Origin: Streptomyces sp. TG1A-60
GTDB taxonomy: Bacteria > Actinomycetota > Actinomycetes > Streptomycetales > Streptomycetaceae
Direction of reading: 5' to 3'
Assembly (NCBI RefSeq): GCF_037201975.1
Contig: NZ_CP147520.1
Location: 2,976,001-3,040,000 of the forward strand
DNA: 64,000 nt
The notes below the pieces were generated by a model. It was not told the origin of the DNA. It was given only the letters and a program-made list of their open reading frames with translations, and made no database searches. The position numbers and the translations under genes are program-made. Shown here in pieces: positions 52,022 to 60,003 of this stretch (its first letter is position 1; each line of letters starts with the position of its first letter).

Positions 52022-53368
52022 CTATTGGACGGGCAACAGGGATGGCGGAGTGACCAGCCGCGCGCGTTCATAGAGGCCCCGCGCTGTTGGGTTGCCCAGG
52101 TGCGGGCGAATCATTTTGAACATGTTCTGTACCCGCTGTTCTGCCCGCCCGGATTGGACGAGTGGGTAATCATCCAATACGAGATTCCACGTGGCGCAGG
52201 CGGCTTCCAAGTACCCAATGGAAAGTTGACGTTCAGCAAGAATCCCGCGATGGTGGACGCGCGTACGCCGGTAAACCTTGTACCGCAACTTGTCGGCCTG
52301 CTGCATTGCCTCGACGGCGCCCGCCGTGTCCCCCAATTCGTACCGCACTTGACTTGTGTGATAATTGAGGGCGGCAGGATCGTACGAACCAAAGATCTTC
52401 GCTCGGGATTCCGCCTTATCCATTGCAACTTCGGCTTCCCGGAGGTACAGGAGAGCTTTATTGCGTTCACCGGTTTGAGCGGCAGCGTGCGCCTGTTGGC
52501 CAGCGAGGAAGGCGCGCATTCGAGGACCCGCATTCGGAGAGACGGCAGCGGCAGCATCGGCTAGGCGCATTGCCTCTTGTCCATGCCCTAGTTCTACGGC
52601 TTGAACGCTCATTCCTCGTAGCGTTGTGCAGTACGTCAAGTGATCCTCTGACGCTCCGGCAAGTTCCAACGCTTTGAGGTAATACTGCTGAGCCAATCCG
52701 TGAACTCCCTCGTCTGCGGCCATGTAACCAGTGAGATAGCAGAGGTCAGAAGCCGCCGCCATCATCGCTTTACGAACGTGGTCGGGAGCATCCGCCCGAA
52801 GGTAGGGGGCTACTGTATTCACGAGAAATGCGGCAGCCATTGGGCGCGCATGGCGCCCGCCGAATTGGTCGTCAAGTTCAGAAACCCGTTCCGTCATGGC
52901 AATGACCATGTCCACTTCGGGCATTCCCACCCGCTGCGTCTGGCCTTTCTGAACAGCTTCCATCCGGCCAACGACGTCGGGCCAATTGGGCACGGTGAGG
53001 GCAACGGAGAATAGACCTGCGCCTAGTATGCTGCGGCGGGACGGGTCCATATCGTTTCTCCCAAGATCCATGAGCCCTTCCACTGTACTCGGATGGGCGT
53101 TCAACTGATCCTGGGGTGCGGGAAACCCGGCTTGGGCGTGCGTGATAGGGCGGTGTAGTCGGCGGGACAAGGATTCCAAGACCAACGGCCGCACAGCCTC
53201 TCTCGGCATGTGCCCCTTTAGCCACTGGTGAACGGACGGTTCCCGATAGTTGAGGGGCGTGCCTCGCTCCGTGCCTACGCGGTTCACATCCTGGGCGAAC
53301 TGGCGCAGTGTCCAGCCGGTCTCGCAGTACAGCCGCTCTAGATCAGCGTTCGGTTCCGGCGTGCTCAC
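52022..53368 (-). CDS. XRE-type regulator with TPR-like domain
   Basis: A 448-residue protein. The N-terminal region is helix-turn-helix-like (LRQFAQDVNRVGTERG, then SVHQWLKGHMP). After a linker with RRSILGAG, a helical repeat domain (about residues 190-430) shows TPR periodicity (LAQQYYLKALELAGASEDHL, AMRLADAAAAVSPNAG). This layout is common for Streptomyces regulators next to small accessory gene clusters. GC content is clearly lower than in the core genes on either side, pointing to horizontal acquisition. It is divergent from a three-gene cluster it may control. Confidence 0.85.
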   Translation of the reverse strand: MSTPEPNADLERLYCETGWTLRQFAQDVNRVGTERGTPLNYREPSVHQWLKGHMPREAVRPLVLESLSRRLHRPITHAQAGFPAPQDQLNAHPSTVEGLMDLGRNDMDPSRRSILGAGLFSVALTVPNWPDVVGRMEAVQKGQTQRVGMPEVDMVIAMTERVSELDDQFGGRHARPMAAAFLVNTVAPYLRADAPDHVRKAMMAAASDLCYLTGYMAADEGVHGLAQQYYLKALELAGASEDHLTYCTTLRGMSVQAVELGHGQEAMRLADAAAAVSPNAGPRMRAFLAGQQAHAAAQTGERNKALLYLREAEVAMDKAESRAKIFGSYDPAALNYHTSQVRYELGDTAGAVEAMQQADKLRYKVYRRTRVHHRGILAERQLSIGYLEAACATWNLVLDDYPLVQSGRAEQRVQNMFKMIRPHLGNPTARGLYERARLVTPPSLLPVQ

Positions 53369-53534
53369 TGGGTTTCAACTCCTCGTGCTGGCGTGGCACT
53401 TAAAGCTCTTAAGTCCTGCTGCCGCTTCAACGGTACCGCTGTGTGTAGCCGTGGAGTTGCCTAGAGCAGCAAGGACCCCCGCGCCGTGCGACCGGCCGGG
53501 GGCGTGGACCACCTGAGAGAGCAGGCAGTCACCC

Positions 53535-53900
53535 ATGGGTCTATCACGAACGCTCGAACGAGTGAGAGCCGCATTCCGGCGACGCAACCCCGACAGGCAC
53601 GCCCGCACCGCTACGCCCCAGGAAGCGCCCCAGGTACCCAGTAACGGGCCGTCGCCGGACGTGTGGGGCGCGAGGCCGGTCACCACGCGGAGGAACCGCA
53701 GGGACAGGCATGCTCTGGGCGAGGCATGGCAGCCTCAACCGCAGGCGGGCGCCGAGTGGTTCCCGCCCCGTGACTGGGAGGCAGAGGAAGCCTGGGCACA
53801 CATGGGCGCCCTTGTCCGCCCCTGCCTCGTGGCACCGGGCGAGGCGCCCAGGACGGCCCGGACAGGCGCCCAGCGCGCGCCCTGGGGGAATGCCCAGTGA
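53535..53900 (+). CDS. small hydrophilic hypothetical protein
   Basis: A 121-residue protein (MGLSRTLERVRAAFRRRNPD) rich in Arg, Pro and Trp with no hydrophobic segment. I recognise no domain. Its GTGA overlap with the next gene shows translational coupling. It is the first gene of a three-gene unit divergent from the XRE-TPR regulator. Confidence 0.65.
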   Translation: MGLSRTLERVRAAFRRRNPDRHARTATPQEAPQVPSNGPSPDVWGARPVTTRRNRRDRHALGEAWQPQPQAGAEWFPPRDWEAEEAWAHMGALVRPCLVAPGEAPRTARTGAQRAPWGNAQ

Positions 53901-54109
53901 TGACACTCGCTGTCTACAAGATCAATCCGCAGACGGGCGCCCGGACCCTCGTACGCGCTGAGCACACCGTGAAACCGTCGAGCGTGCCGGATCTCTCCAG
54001 CGAATACCCGCCCTGCGCGTGCCCGCGCCACAAGGGCAGCGACCAGCGCGCGAACAAGCTCCGCGCCCTGTTGGCCGAAGCAAACCGACGCAGCAGGGGG
54101 ACACTGTGA
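53897..54109 (+). CDS. small hypothetical protein
   Basis: A 70-residue protein (MMTLAVYKINPQTGARTLVR) starting at GTG 53897 and overlapping both neighbours by four bases. The CACPRHKGSD segment carries two cysteines and a histidine that could bind zinc. No family was recognised. It is the middle gene of the coupled unit. Confidence 0.65.
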   Translation: MMTLAVYKINPQTGARTLVRAEHTVKPSSVPDLSSEYPPCACPRHKGSDQRANKLRALLAEANRRSRGTL

Positions 54110-54243
54110 CGCGCTCGATCGTCAAAGCGGCCGAGTGGACGCTAGGGCCGGAAACGGCCCAGGGCGCAACGCAGGGCATCTACTCCGCCGAGTGCATCAC
54201 GTGCGGGGCTCAGGCTCAGCCAACTGACAATGAGTGCTTGCTA

Positions 54244-55474
54244 GTGCCGGATCAGGCAATGTTTGCCCTGTCGACGACGGCGCGTAGGCGTCGGTCGTCG
54301 GCATGGCGGTTTCGCCAGATGATGTAGCGGCGGATCATGCTGCCCTGTTCCTTGTGGTCGGCATGGTCGGTGCCGTCGAGGGTGAAGTAGCGCAAAGCGG
54401 TGAACTGGGCCTCGACGCGGTTGAGCCACGAGGAGTTCGTCGGGGTGTAGGCGATCTCGACGTTGTTCGCCGCCGCCCAGGTGCCGACCCGCTGGCACTT
54501 CTTCGTGGTCAGATGCGGGGAAAAGTTGTCGCAGACGATCGCGATGCGGACACCGGCCGGGTAGAGGGTGCGCAGGTAGCGGCAGAACTCCAGGAACTGA
54601 GTGCGTCGCTTGATGGGCTTGATGTGGCCGTAGAGCTTGTCCTTGGCCAGGTCCAGAGCGGCGAACAGGTGCCGCACCCCGCCGTAGCGGTTGTAGGTCG
54701 CCCGCCGACGACGACGTGGTTCACGGTCGGGGTCCTTGTACTTGCCGCCGCGTTCGGCCCACTGCCGGCCAGGGTGGGGCATCAGGTTGAGCGGCCCGAA
54801 CTCGTCCAGACAGAAGACGACTTCGGGCTCGCCCTCCTCGGGTATGACCTCGCCGTCGGCGATGGCATACAGGTGCTCGACGCGTGCCTTCTTGGCCGCG
54901 TAGTCCGGGTCGCGGGAGGTCTTCCAGGTCTTCAGGCGTTGAAAGGAGACGCCTTCCTCGCGGAGCAGGATGCGAAGGCCCTCGTGGCTGATGTCGTCGA
55001 CCACCCCCTCGGCGACCAGGAAGTCCGCCAGCTTGGTCAGACTCCAGGTCGAGAACGGCAGGTCGTGCTCGGCGGGCTTGGACTTGGCGATCTTCTTGAT
55101 CTCGCGACGCTCGGGCAATGTGAACGTCTTGGGCCGGCCGCCCTTGTACTTCGGATACAGCGACTCGAAGCCGTCGGTGTTGAAGTTGTGGATCACATCG
55201 CGGACCCGGTCGTCGCTGGTGAACGACACCTCGGCAATCTTCGCCACCGGCATGCCCTGCGCGGACAGCAGCACCATCTGGGCCCGCCGCCAGGTCACCA
55301 CCGACCCAGTCCCCCTGCGGATGATCCGCAGCAGCCGTCTGCCCTCGTCGTCATCGATCTCACGCACGCGTACTCGTTCTGCCACCCGGACAGAGTGACG
55401 GACACGCGCCGCCCGACACAGCACCCGGACGACGCGTCACATCACAACAGGGCAAACGTTCCCTGCTACGGCAC
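54244..55474. mobile_element. IS630-family insertion sequence
   Basis: A 1231-bp element. The terminal inverted repeats are about 30 bp, 25 of 30 matching: GTGCCGGATCAGGCAATGTT at the left and GTGCCGTAGCAGGGAACGTT at the right (other strand), both followed by TGCCCTGT. It is flanked by a TA duplication (54242-54243 and 55475-55476), the IS630/Tc1 hallmark. One transposase fills it. Confidence 0.92.
54252..55385 (-). CDS. IS630-family transposase
   Basis: A 377-residue DDE transposase. The N-terminal helix-turn-helix region (VAKIAEVSFTSDDRVRDVIH) is followed by a winged-helix-like part. The catalytic domain has Asp in VFCLDEFGPL, Asp in IVCDNFSPHLT and Glu in SSWLNRVEAQF. I chose GTG 55385, giving VAERVRVREIDDDEGRRLL; the frame is open further upstream. 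Its stop codon lies inside the terminal inverted repeat. It appears intact, so the element may still move. Confidence 0.9.
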   Translation of the reverse strand: MAERVRVREIDDDEGRRLLRIIRRGTGSVVTWRRAQMVLLSAQGMPVAKIAEVSFTSDDRVRDVIHNFNTDGFESLYPKYKGGRPKTFTLPERREIKKIAKSKPAEHDLPFSTWSLTKLADFLVAEGVVDDISHEGLRILLREEGVSFQRLKTWKTSRDPDYAAKKARVEHLYAIADGEVIPEEGEPEVVFCLDEFGPLNLMPHPGRQWAERGGKYKDPDREPRRRRRATYNRYGGVRHLFAALDLAKDKLYGHIKPIKRRTQFLEFCRYLRTLYPAGVRIAIVCDNFSPHLTTKKCQRVGTWAAANNVEIAYTPTNSSWLNRVEAQFTALRYFTLDGTDHADHKEQGSMIRRYIIWRNRHADDRRLRAVVDRANIA

Positions 55475-55716
55475 TAGTTGAGGTATGGGCGCTGAAACAC
55501 ACGGGCCTGCATCCGACGCATCGACAGTTCAAGGCGACGGCGGAAACCTTCTGGCGGGTGACCCCTGCGGAGGGCAATCCCTACCGCGAGCACGACGCCC
55601 AGGGCGCCTAGGACCCGCAGCACCAAACCCGATGGCTGCCGCTTCCGGGGCGCTGCGAGGCGCAAGGGCAGCATGCGTGACCCCCGTACCGGCCTCCCCC
55701 GTCCGGTGCGGGTGGC

Positions 55717-55753
55717 GCCCCCGACTGCACACGCCTCGGCCGCAGTCGGGGGC
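55717..55753. terminator. terminator after the interrupted cluster
   Basis: GCCCCCGACTGC (55717-55728) pairs perfectly with GCAGTCGGGGGC (55742-55753), loop 13 nt. It lies 105 bp after the end of the split gene. Confidence 0.75.
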
Positions 55754-55819
55754 CATCTCATGCCCTCAGCACGGTTCAATGGGCGCAGAGAAGCAAGCGG
55801 GGGAGAGGACGGCGGCACG

Positions 55820-56221
55820 ATGCGGGAATGGCTGTACCCGGTGGACCCGAAGACGGCGGACAGGGACGGGGAACCGCTCAGGCCGGACCGCTATTTGATG
55901 TTCGCCGAGGCGGGGCGCACGCAGTTCTGGGGGCTCAGGGTGAGACGTCACATCAAGCTCGGTGACCGCCTCTGGGTGTACTTCAGACTCCCACTTGGCA
56001 TCGTCGCTGCCATGGCCGAAGTGGAGGACGAACCGTACGAGATCCAGGACGACCCTGACGGGTTTCTGTGGGAGTTCCCCGCCGTGCCGAACCTCGACGC
56101 GACGCGTGCACTGAACCGCAATCCCGTCCCGCTTTCGGCCCTCAGCAACCAGCGGCCCCAAGGGGTTGGTGGAGTCCCTGACGCGGACCTGGTGACCTTT
56201 CTCAGGCATGCGGGCGTGTGA
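55820..56221 (+). CDS. hypothetical protein, possible PUA/EVE-like domain
   Basis: A 133-residue protein (MREWLYPVDPKTADRDGEPL). The pattern of TQFWGLRVRRHIKLGDRLWV, then YFRLPLGIVAAMAEVEDEPY, resembles EVE/ASCH PUA-like domains that bind modified nucleic acid bases, where I-K-x-G-D-x-V precedes an aromatic strand. The similarity is only by eye. Start is ATG 55820 with GGGAGAGGA somewhat far upstream. It belongs to the accessory segment, and a role in nucleic-acid recognition or defence is speculative. Confidence 0.6.
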   Translation: MREWLYPVDPKTADRDGEPLRPDRYLMFAEAGRTQFWGLRVRRHIKLGDRLWVYFRLPLGIVAAMAEVEDEPYEIQDDPDGFLWEFPAVPNLDATRALNRNPVPLSALSNQRPQGVGGVPDADLVTFLRHAGV

Positions 56222-56753
56222 CCGACTGTAAGAGGTCGACCATGTGTCGGCTGGTTACCCCGGTCACCGCTCTGCAACTCTGCCAGAGCCCAGAAGTTTG
56301 GCCTGAAACTCTATGTTTCTGCAGGTCAGCGACCCAGGGCGGCTTCGCCGCTCGCCGTGGGGGTGGGTAAATGGCAGCACGAATGCCCCGTAGCCATTGA
56401 TCAACACCGCGCCGCGGGGTGGCAACGCAGGAGGCGAGGTCAGCTACCTGCGGTTTTGCCCGCGCCGGTTGGTATTTACGCGTCAGAGCCTAACCACACC
56501 GTGAAAGGGTCCCGCCCCTTCGACCTCCTTGGGGGCCTGAGGCTCGGGGGATGGGGCGTATTGGCGGGTGCGGGTTCGTTGAAGGTTGATCGCGCGGCTC
56601 CCCGCGCCCCTGAAAGGCCTACCGCCCCCCACCCACAGACGGCGCACCCGCCCCTGACCTGCCGCTTTCTCGACTCAGCGGGCCATTGTCAGTGGCCTGC
56701 GGTAGCTTCCGAAGTGTTGGTACGCACAGGTATGCCACAGGGGTGGGTTGGCC
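56222..56753. other. intergenic region at the right edge of the accessory segment
   Basis: A 532-bp stretch without a gene. The first half has lower GC, like the accessory segment. The second half returns to core composition and ends with the PafBC-type promoter. I saw no tRNA or attachment-site repeat. Confidence 0.5.
56687..56708 (+). promoter_or_regulatory. PafBC/RecA-NDp-type DNA-damage promoter
   Basis: TGTCAGTG (56687-56694), eight bases, then TAGCTT (56703-56708) fits the TGTCAGTG-N8-TAnnnT signature of the PafBC-dependent (LexA-independent) damage promoters of mycobacteria. It lies 45 bp upstream of the sigma factor start. Confidence 0.75.
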
Positions 56754-57761
56754 ATGAGTGAGGGTACGGCGACGGCTACGGCGGAGCTGGACGTTCGGTT
56801 GGAGAGGCACCGGGTCGAGCTGACCGGGTACTGCTACCGGATGCTCGGTTCGTCCTTCGAGGCGGAGGACGCCGTGCAGGACACGATGATCCGGGCCTGG
56901 CGGAGTTACGGGAAGTTCGAGGGGCGGTCGTCCCTGCGGTCGTGGCTCTATCGGATCGCGACGAACGTGTGCCTGGACATGCTCAACGCCGGGAACAAGC
57001 GGGCCCGGCCCATGGACCTGACCGAGTCCACGCCGCTCGCGCAGGCCGCCCTCGCCCCCCGCCCCGACAACACCTGGCTGGAGCCCGTGCCCGACGCCCG
57101 TGTCCTGCCCGCCACGTCCGACCCTGCGGAGGCCGCCGTGGCGAAGGAGTCGGTGCGGCTGGCGTTCGTGGCGGCGCTGCAGAAGCTGCCCTCGAAGCAG
57201 CGGGCCGTGCTGATCCTGCGGGAGGTGCTGGCGTGGAAGGCGAGCGAGGTCGCCGAACTGCTGGGCACCTCGGTCGCCTCGGTGAACAGCGCGCTGCAGC
57301 GGGCCCGCGCGACCCTCGCCGAGCGCGAGGGTCAGGCGGCGGCCGATGTCTCGGACCCGCTGGACCAGGAGCAGCAGAAGCTGCTGGAGCGCTATGTGGC
57401 CGCCTTCGAGGGGTACGACATGGCGGCGCTGACGGTCCTGCTGCACGAGGACGCGGTCATGACGATGCCGCCGTTCGACCTGTGGCTGACCGGGACGAGC
57501 GACATCACCGGATTCATGACCACGCTCGGCGCGCCCTGCGCCGGGTCGCACCTCGTGCCGGTCGCGGTGAACGGCCTGCCGGGCTTCGCGCAGTACAAGC
57601 CGGACCCGGAGAAGGGCGGCTTCAGCGCCTGGGCCGTGCAGGTGCTGGAGATATCAGCGGGCCGGATCGCCGGGTTCCACTGCTTCCTCGACACCGCCCG
57701 CTGGTTCCCCCTCTTCGACCTGCCCCTCCACATCGAGGGCAAGCCCGACCAGGCCCAGTAG
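56754..57761 (+). CDS. ECF sigma factor with SnoaL-like C-terminal domain (SigG-like)
   Basis: A 335-residue sigma factor. Region 2 (LTGYCYRMLGSSFEAEDAVQ, then IRAWRSYGKFEGRSSL) and region 4 (LPSKQRAVLILREVLAWKAS, then LLGTSVASVNSALQRARATL) are followed by a SnoaL/NTF2-like domain (about residues 220-330, LLERYVAAFEGYDMAALTVL). This architecture is that of mycobacterial SigG and SigJ. No anti-sigma gene lies next to it; the C-terminal domain may take that role. Start is ATG 56754. The PafBC-type promoter upstream predicts induction by DNA damage, as for M. tuberculosis sigG. Confidence 0.9.
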   Translation: MSEGTATATAELDVRLERHRVELTGYCYRMLGSSFEAEDAVQDTMIRAWRSYGKFEGRSSLRSWLYRIATNVCLDMLNAGNKRARPMDLTESTPLAQAALAPRPDNTWLEPVPDARVLPATSDPAEAAVAKESVRLAFVAALQKLPSKQRAVLILREVLAWKASEVAELLGTSVASVNSALQRARATLAEREGQAAADVSDPLDQEQQKLLERYVAAFEGYDMAALTVLLHEDAVMTMPPFDLWLTGTSDITGFMTTLGAPCAGSHLVPVAVNGLPGFAQYKPDPEKGGFSAWAVQVLEISAGRIAGFHCFLDTARWFPLFDLPLHIEGKPDQAQ

Positions 57762-58040
57762 GGCGCGCAGCGCCGGGTCGGGGTCCCGGAGCCGTATCCG
57801 CCCCCCGGCCCGCCGGGCCGCCAGCTGCAGCCGGGCCAGTACGTCGATGACGCCCAGCCCCGGCGGTCCGATCCCGGCGACGTCACACACCAGCACCCCG
57901 CCCCCGGCCCCCTCCAGTCGCGCTCGTACCTCGTCACAGAGCCGAGGCACCTCGTCCCGGGTGACAGGGCCTGGCAGTACGAGTACGGCGGGTGTCGTCG
58001 CGTCCACGGTCTGTAGACCGCGAGGAGCCGCGTAATTCAT
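57654..58040 (-). CDS. STAS-domain protein overlapping the sigma gene 3' end
   Basis: A 128-residue protein starting at ATG 58040 (MNYAAPRGLQTVDATTPAVL). STAS-like features are LPGPVTRDEVPRLCDEVRAR and VLVCDVAGIGPPGLGVIDVL, where the usual phosphorylatable Ser position appears to be Gly-Pro-Pro-Gly. Its last 108 bp lie antisense to the 3' end of the sigma factor gene, and its C-terminal tail is Glu/Gly-rich. It may be an anti-anti-sigma relative. The overlap is long for a genuine pair, but both frames have coding-like codon use. Confidence 0.7.
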   Translation of the reverse strand: MNYAAPRGLQTVDATTPAVLVLPGPVTRDEVPRLCDEVRARLEGAGGGVLVCDVAGIGPPGLGVIDVLARLQLAARRAGGRIRLRDPDPALRALLGLVGLALDVEGQVEEGEPAGGVEEAVEPGDPAR

Positions 58041-58170
58041 CGGCGAGCGAGCAGGCCGCCGCGTGAGCGGATGAGCTGGCGCCCCTACTCGTCGGGGAAG
58101 ACGCTGGGCGTGGTCGACAGTGAGTGCGCTCATGGCGCTCCAATCGTCGCGTCACCGACCACAGCATGCC

Positions 58171-58204
58171 GAACGGGACCGGTACCGGTCCACCGGTCCC
58201 GTTC
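58171..58204. terminator. terminator of the nucleoside operon
   Basis: GAACGGGACCGGT (58171-58183) pairs perfectly with 58192-58204, loop 8 nt. It lies 22 bp beyond the deoA stop. Confidence 0.8.
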
Positions 58205-58226
58205 ACCCGAAGGGGAGGGACGCAGG

Positions 58227-59519
58227 TCAGGCGATACGTTCCAACACCACCGGCGACGCCGTGAACGCCGTGCCCGGGGCCGCGATGTCGTACGAGCCCG
58301 TCACCGCCTCCAGGGCGTACCCGAAGCGCTCCGGGGTGTCGGTGTGCAGCGTGAGGAGGGGCTGGCCCTCCGTCACCGTGTCGCCGGGTTTGGCGTGCAT
58401 CTCGACGCCCGCGGCGGCCTGCACCGGGTCCTCCTTGCGGGCGCGGCCGGCGCCGAGGCGCCAGGCGGCGATGCCGATGTCGTACGCGTCGAGGCGGGTC
58501 AGGACGCCGGAGGCGGTCGCCTTCACCACATGCTGCTCGCGGGAGGTCGGCAGTTCGGCGTCCGGGTCGCCGCCCTGGGCGGCGATCATGCGGCGCCAGG
58601 TGTCCATCGCCGAGCCGTCGGCCAGGGCCTTCGCCGGGTCGGCGTCCTTCACGCCCGCCGCGTCGAGCATCTCGCGGGCCAGGGCGACGGTGAGTTCCAC
58701 GATGTCCGCCGGGCCGCCGCCCGCCAGGACCTCGACCGACTCCCGGACCTCCAGGGCGTTGCCCGCCGTCAGTCCCAGCGGGGTCGACATGTCCGTCAGG
58801 AGGGCGACCGTCCGCACGTCGTGGTCGGTGCCCAGGCCCACCATCGTGGAGGCCAGCTCGCGCGCGTCCTCGATCGTCTTCATGAAGGCTCCGCTGCCCA
58901 CCTTCACGTCCAGGACCAGCGAGCCGGTGCCCTCCGCGATCTTCTTCGACATGATCGAGGAAGCGATGAGCGGGATCGCCTCCACCGTGCCCGTGACGTC
59001 GCGGAGCGCGTAGAGCTTCTTGTCCGCCGGGGCAAGGCCGTCGCCCGCCGCGCAGATGACCGCGCCGACCTCGTCCAGGACGTTCAGCATCTCCTCGTTG
59101 GAGAGGAGGGCGCGCCAGCCCGGGATGGACTCCAGCTTGTCGAGGGTGCCACCCGTGTGGCCGAGGCCCCGGCCCGAGAGCTGGGGGACGGCCGCGCCGC
59201 AGGCGGCGACCAGGGGGGCCAGCGGGAGAGTGATCTTGTCGCCGACGCCGCCCGTGGAGTGCTTGTCGGCGGTGGGGCGGGACAGGGACGAGAAGTCCAT
59301 GCGCTCGCCGGAGGCGATCATCGCGGCCGTCCAGCGGGCGATCTCACGGCGGTCCATGCCGTTGAGGAGGATCGCCATGTTGAGGGCGGCCATCTGGTAG
59401 TCGGCGACCTCGCCGCGGGTGTACGCGTCGATGACCCAGTCGATCTGCTCGTCGCTGAGCGCGCCGCGGTCCCGCTTGGTGCGGATGACGGAGATGGCAT
59501 CCATCGACAACAGCGTCAT
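58227..59519 (-). CDS. deoA: thymidine phosphorylase
   Basis: A 430-residue pyrimidine nucleoside phosphorylase that splits thymidine or deoxyuridine with phosphate. The phosphate motif is KHSTGGVGDKITL near residue 84. The signature LSGRGLGHTGGTLDKLES is near residue 116, and SSIMSKKIAEGTGSLVLDVK near residue 180. The C-terminal domain (VVKATASGVLTRLDAYDIG) is of the pyrimidine-phosphorylase type. Start is ATG 59519 with GAAAGGA upstream. It is the last gene of the transporter-cdd-deoA operon, separated from cdd by a hairpin. Confidence 0.93.
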   Translation of the reverse strand: MTLLSMDAISVIRTKRDRGALSDEQIDWVIDAYTRGEVADYQMAALNMAILLNGMDRREIARWTAAMIASGERMDFSSLSRPTADKHSTGGVGDKITLPLAPLVAACGAAVPQLSGRGLGHTGGTLDKLESIPGWRALLSNEEMLNVLDEVGAVICAAGDGLAPADKKLYALRDVTGTVEAIPLIASSIMSKKIAEGTGSLVLDVKVGSGAFMKTIEDARELASTMVGLGTDHDVRTVALLTDMSTPLGLTAGNALEVRESVEVLAGGGPADIVELTVALAREMLDAAGVKDADPAKALADGSAMDTWRRMIAAQGGDPDAELPTSREQHVVKATASGVLTRLDAYDIGIAAWRLGAGRARKEDPVQAAAGVEMHAKPGDTVTEGQPLLTLHTDTPERFGYALEAVTGSYDIAAPGTAFTASPVVLERIA

Positions 59520-59545
59520 GGCTTTCCTTTCAAGGGTTCCACAAG

Positions 59546-59585
59546 CGTGCGGCCCCTCCGACCATTCGGCAGGAGGGGCCGCACG
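59546..59585. terminator. hairpin between cdd and deoA
   Basis: CGTGCGGCCCCTCC (59546-59559) pairs perfectly with 59572-59585, loop 12 nt. It lies four bases after the cdd stop and before deoA on the same strand, so it may attenuate or stabilise expression within the operon. Confidence 0.75.
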
Positions 59586-59589
59586 GGAG

Positions 59590-60003
59590 TCACTTGGTGA
59601 GATGGTCCGGGCCGAAGGCCTGGGGCAGCATCTCCGCGAGGGTGCGGATGCCCGCCGGGGTCTCCAGCAGCAGTTCCGGGCCGCCGAACTCGTAGAGCAG
59701 TTGCCGGCAGCGACCGCACGGGACGAGGATCTCGCCCCTGCCGTCCACACAGGTGAAGTGCGTGAGCCGGCCGCCGCCGCTGTTCTGCAGTTCCGAGACC
59801 AGCCCGCACTCCGCGCACAGGCCGATGCCGTAGGAGGCGTTCTCCACGTTGCAGCCGGAGACGGTCCGCCCGTCGTCGACGAGGGCCGCCACGCCGACCG
59901 GGTAGCCGGAGTACGGGGCGTACGCCCGGGACATGGCGTCCCGGGCCACCGTACGCAGCTTCTCCCAGTCGATGTCCACGGAGGCGGCGGGGGCGGAGTT
60001 CAC
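59590..60003 (-). CDS. cdd: cytidine deaminase
   Basis: A 137-residue tetrameric-type enzyme converting (deoxy)cytidine to (deoxy)uridine. The zinc cysteine and catalytic Glu are in LCAECGLVSELQ, and the other zinc cysteines in VPCGRCRQLLYE. The substrate segment is GCNVENASYGIGL. The GTG start at 60003 overlaps the upstream permease stop (GTGA), so it is translationally coupled to the transporter genes. Confidence 0.94.
   Translation of the reverse strand: MNSAPAASVDIDWEKLRTVARDAMSRAYAPYSGYPVGVAALVDDGRTVSGCNVENASYGIGLCAECGLVSELQNSGGGRLTHFTCVDGRGEILVPCGRCRQLLYEFGGPELLLETPAGIRTLAEMLPQAFGPDHLTK

Larger units (their letters stand above)
54106..55611 (+). pseudogene. DUF7848-like small protein, split by IS630 insertion
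   Basis: The 5' part (54106-54243) encodes VTRSIVKAAEWTLGPETAQG to ECLL. The 3' part (55477-55611) encodes VEVWALKHTGLHPTHRQFKA to EHDAQGA and a TAG stop. Removing the IS and one TA copy joins them exactly in frame to a 90-residue protein. Two cysteines in ECITCGAQ, then WALKHTGLHPTHRQF and a C-terminal segment with W, match a family of small Streptomyces proteins I know as DUF7848. It is the last gene of the coupled unit. The insertion looks recent, because neither half has decayed. Confidence 0.8.

Noticed and set aside
54244..55474. The IS630 element as the source of the MITEs
   Set aside because: Its terminal repeats (GTGCCGG...) share nothing with the MITE ends (GGGGTCCTTGC...).
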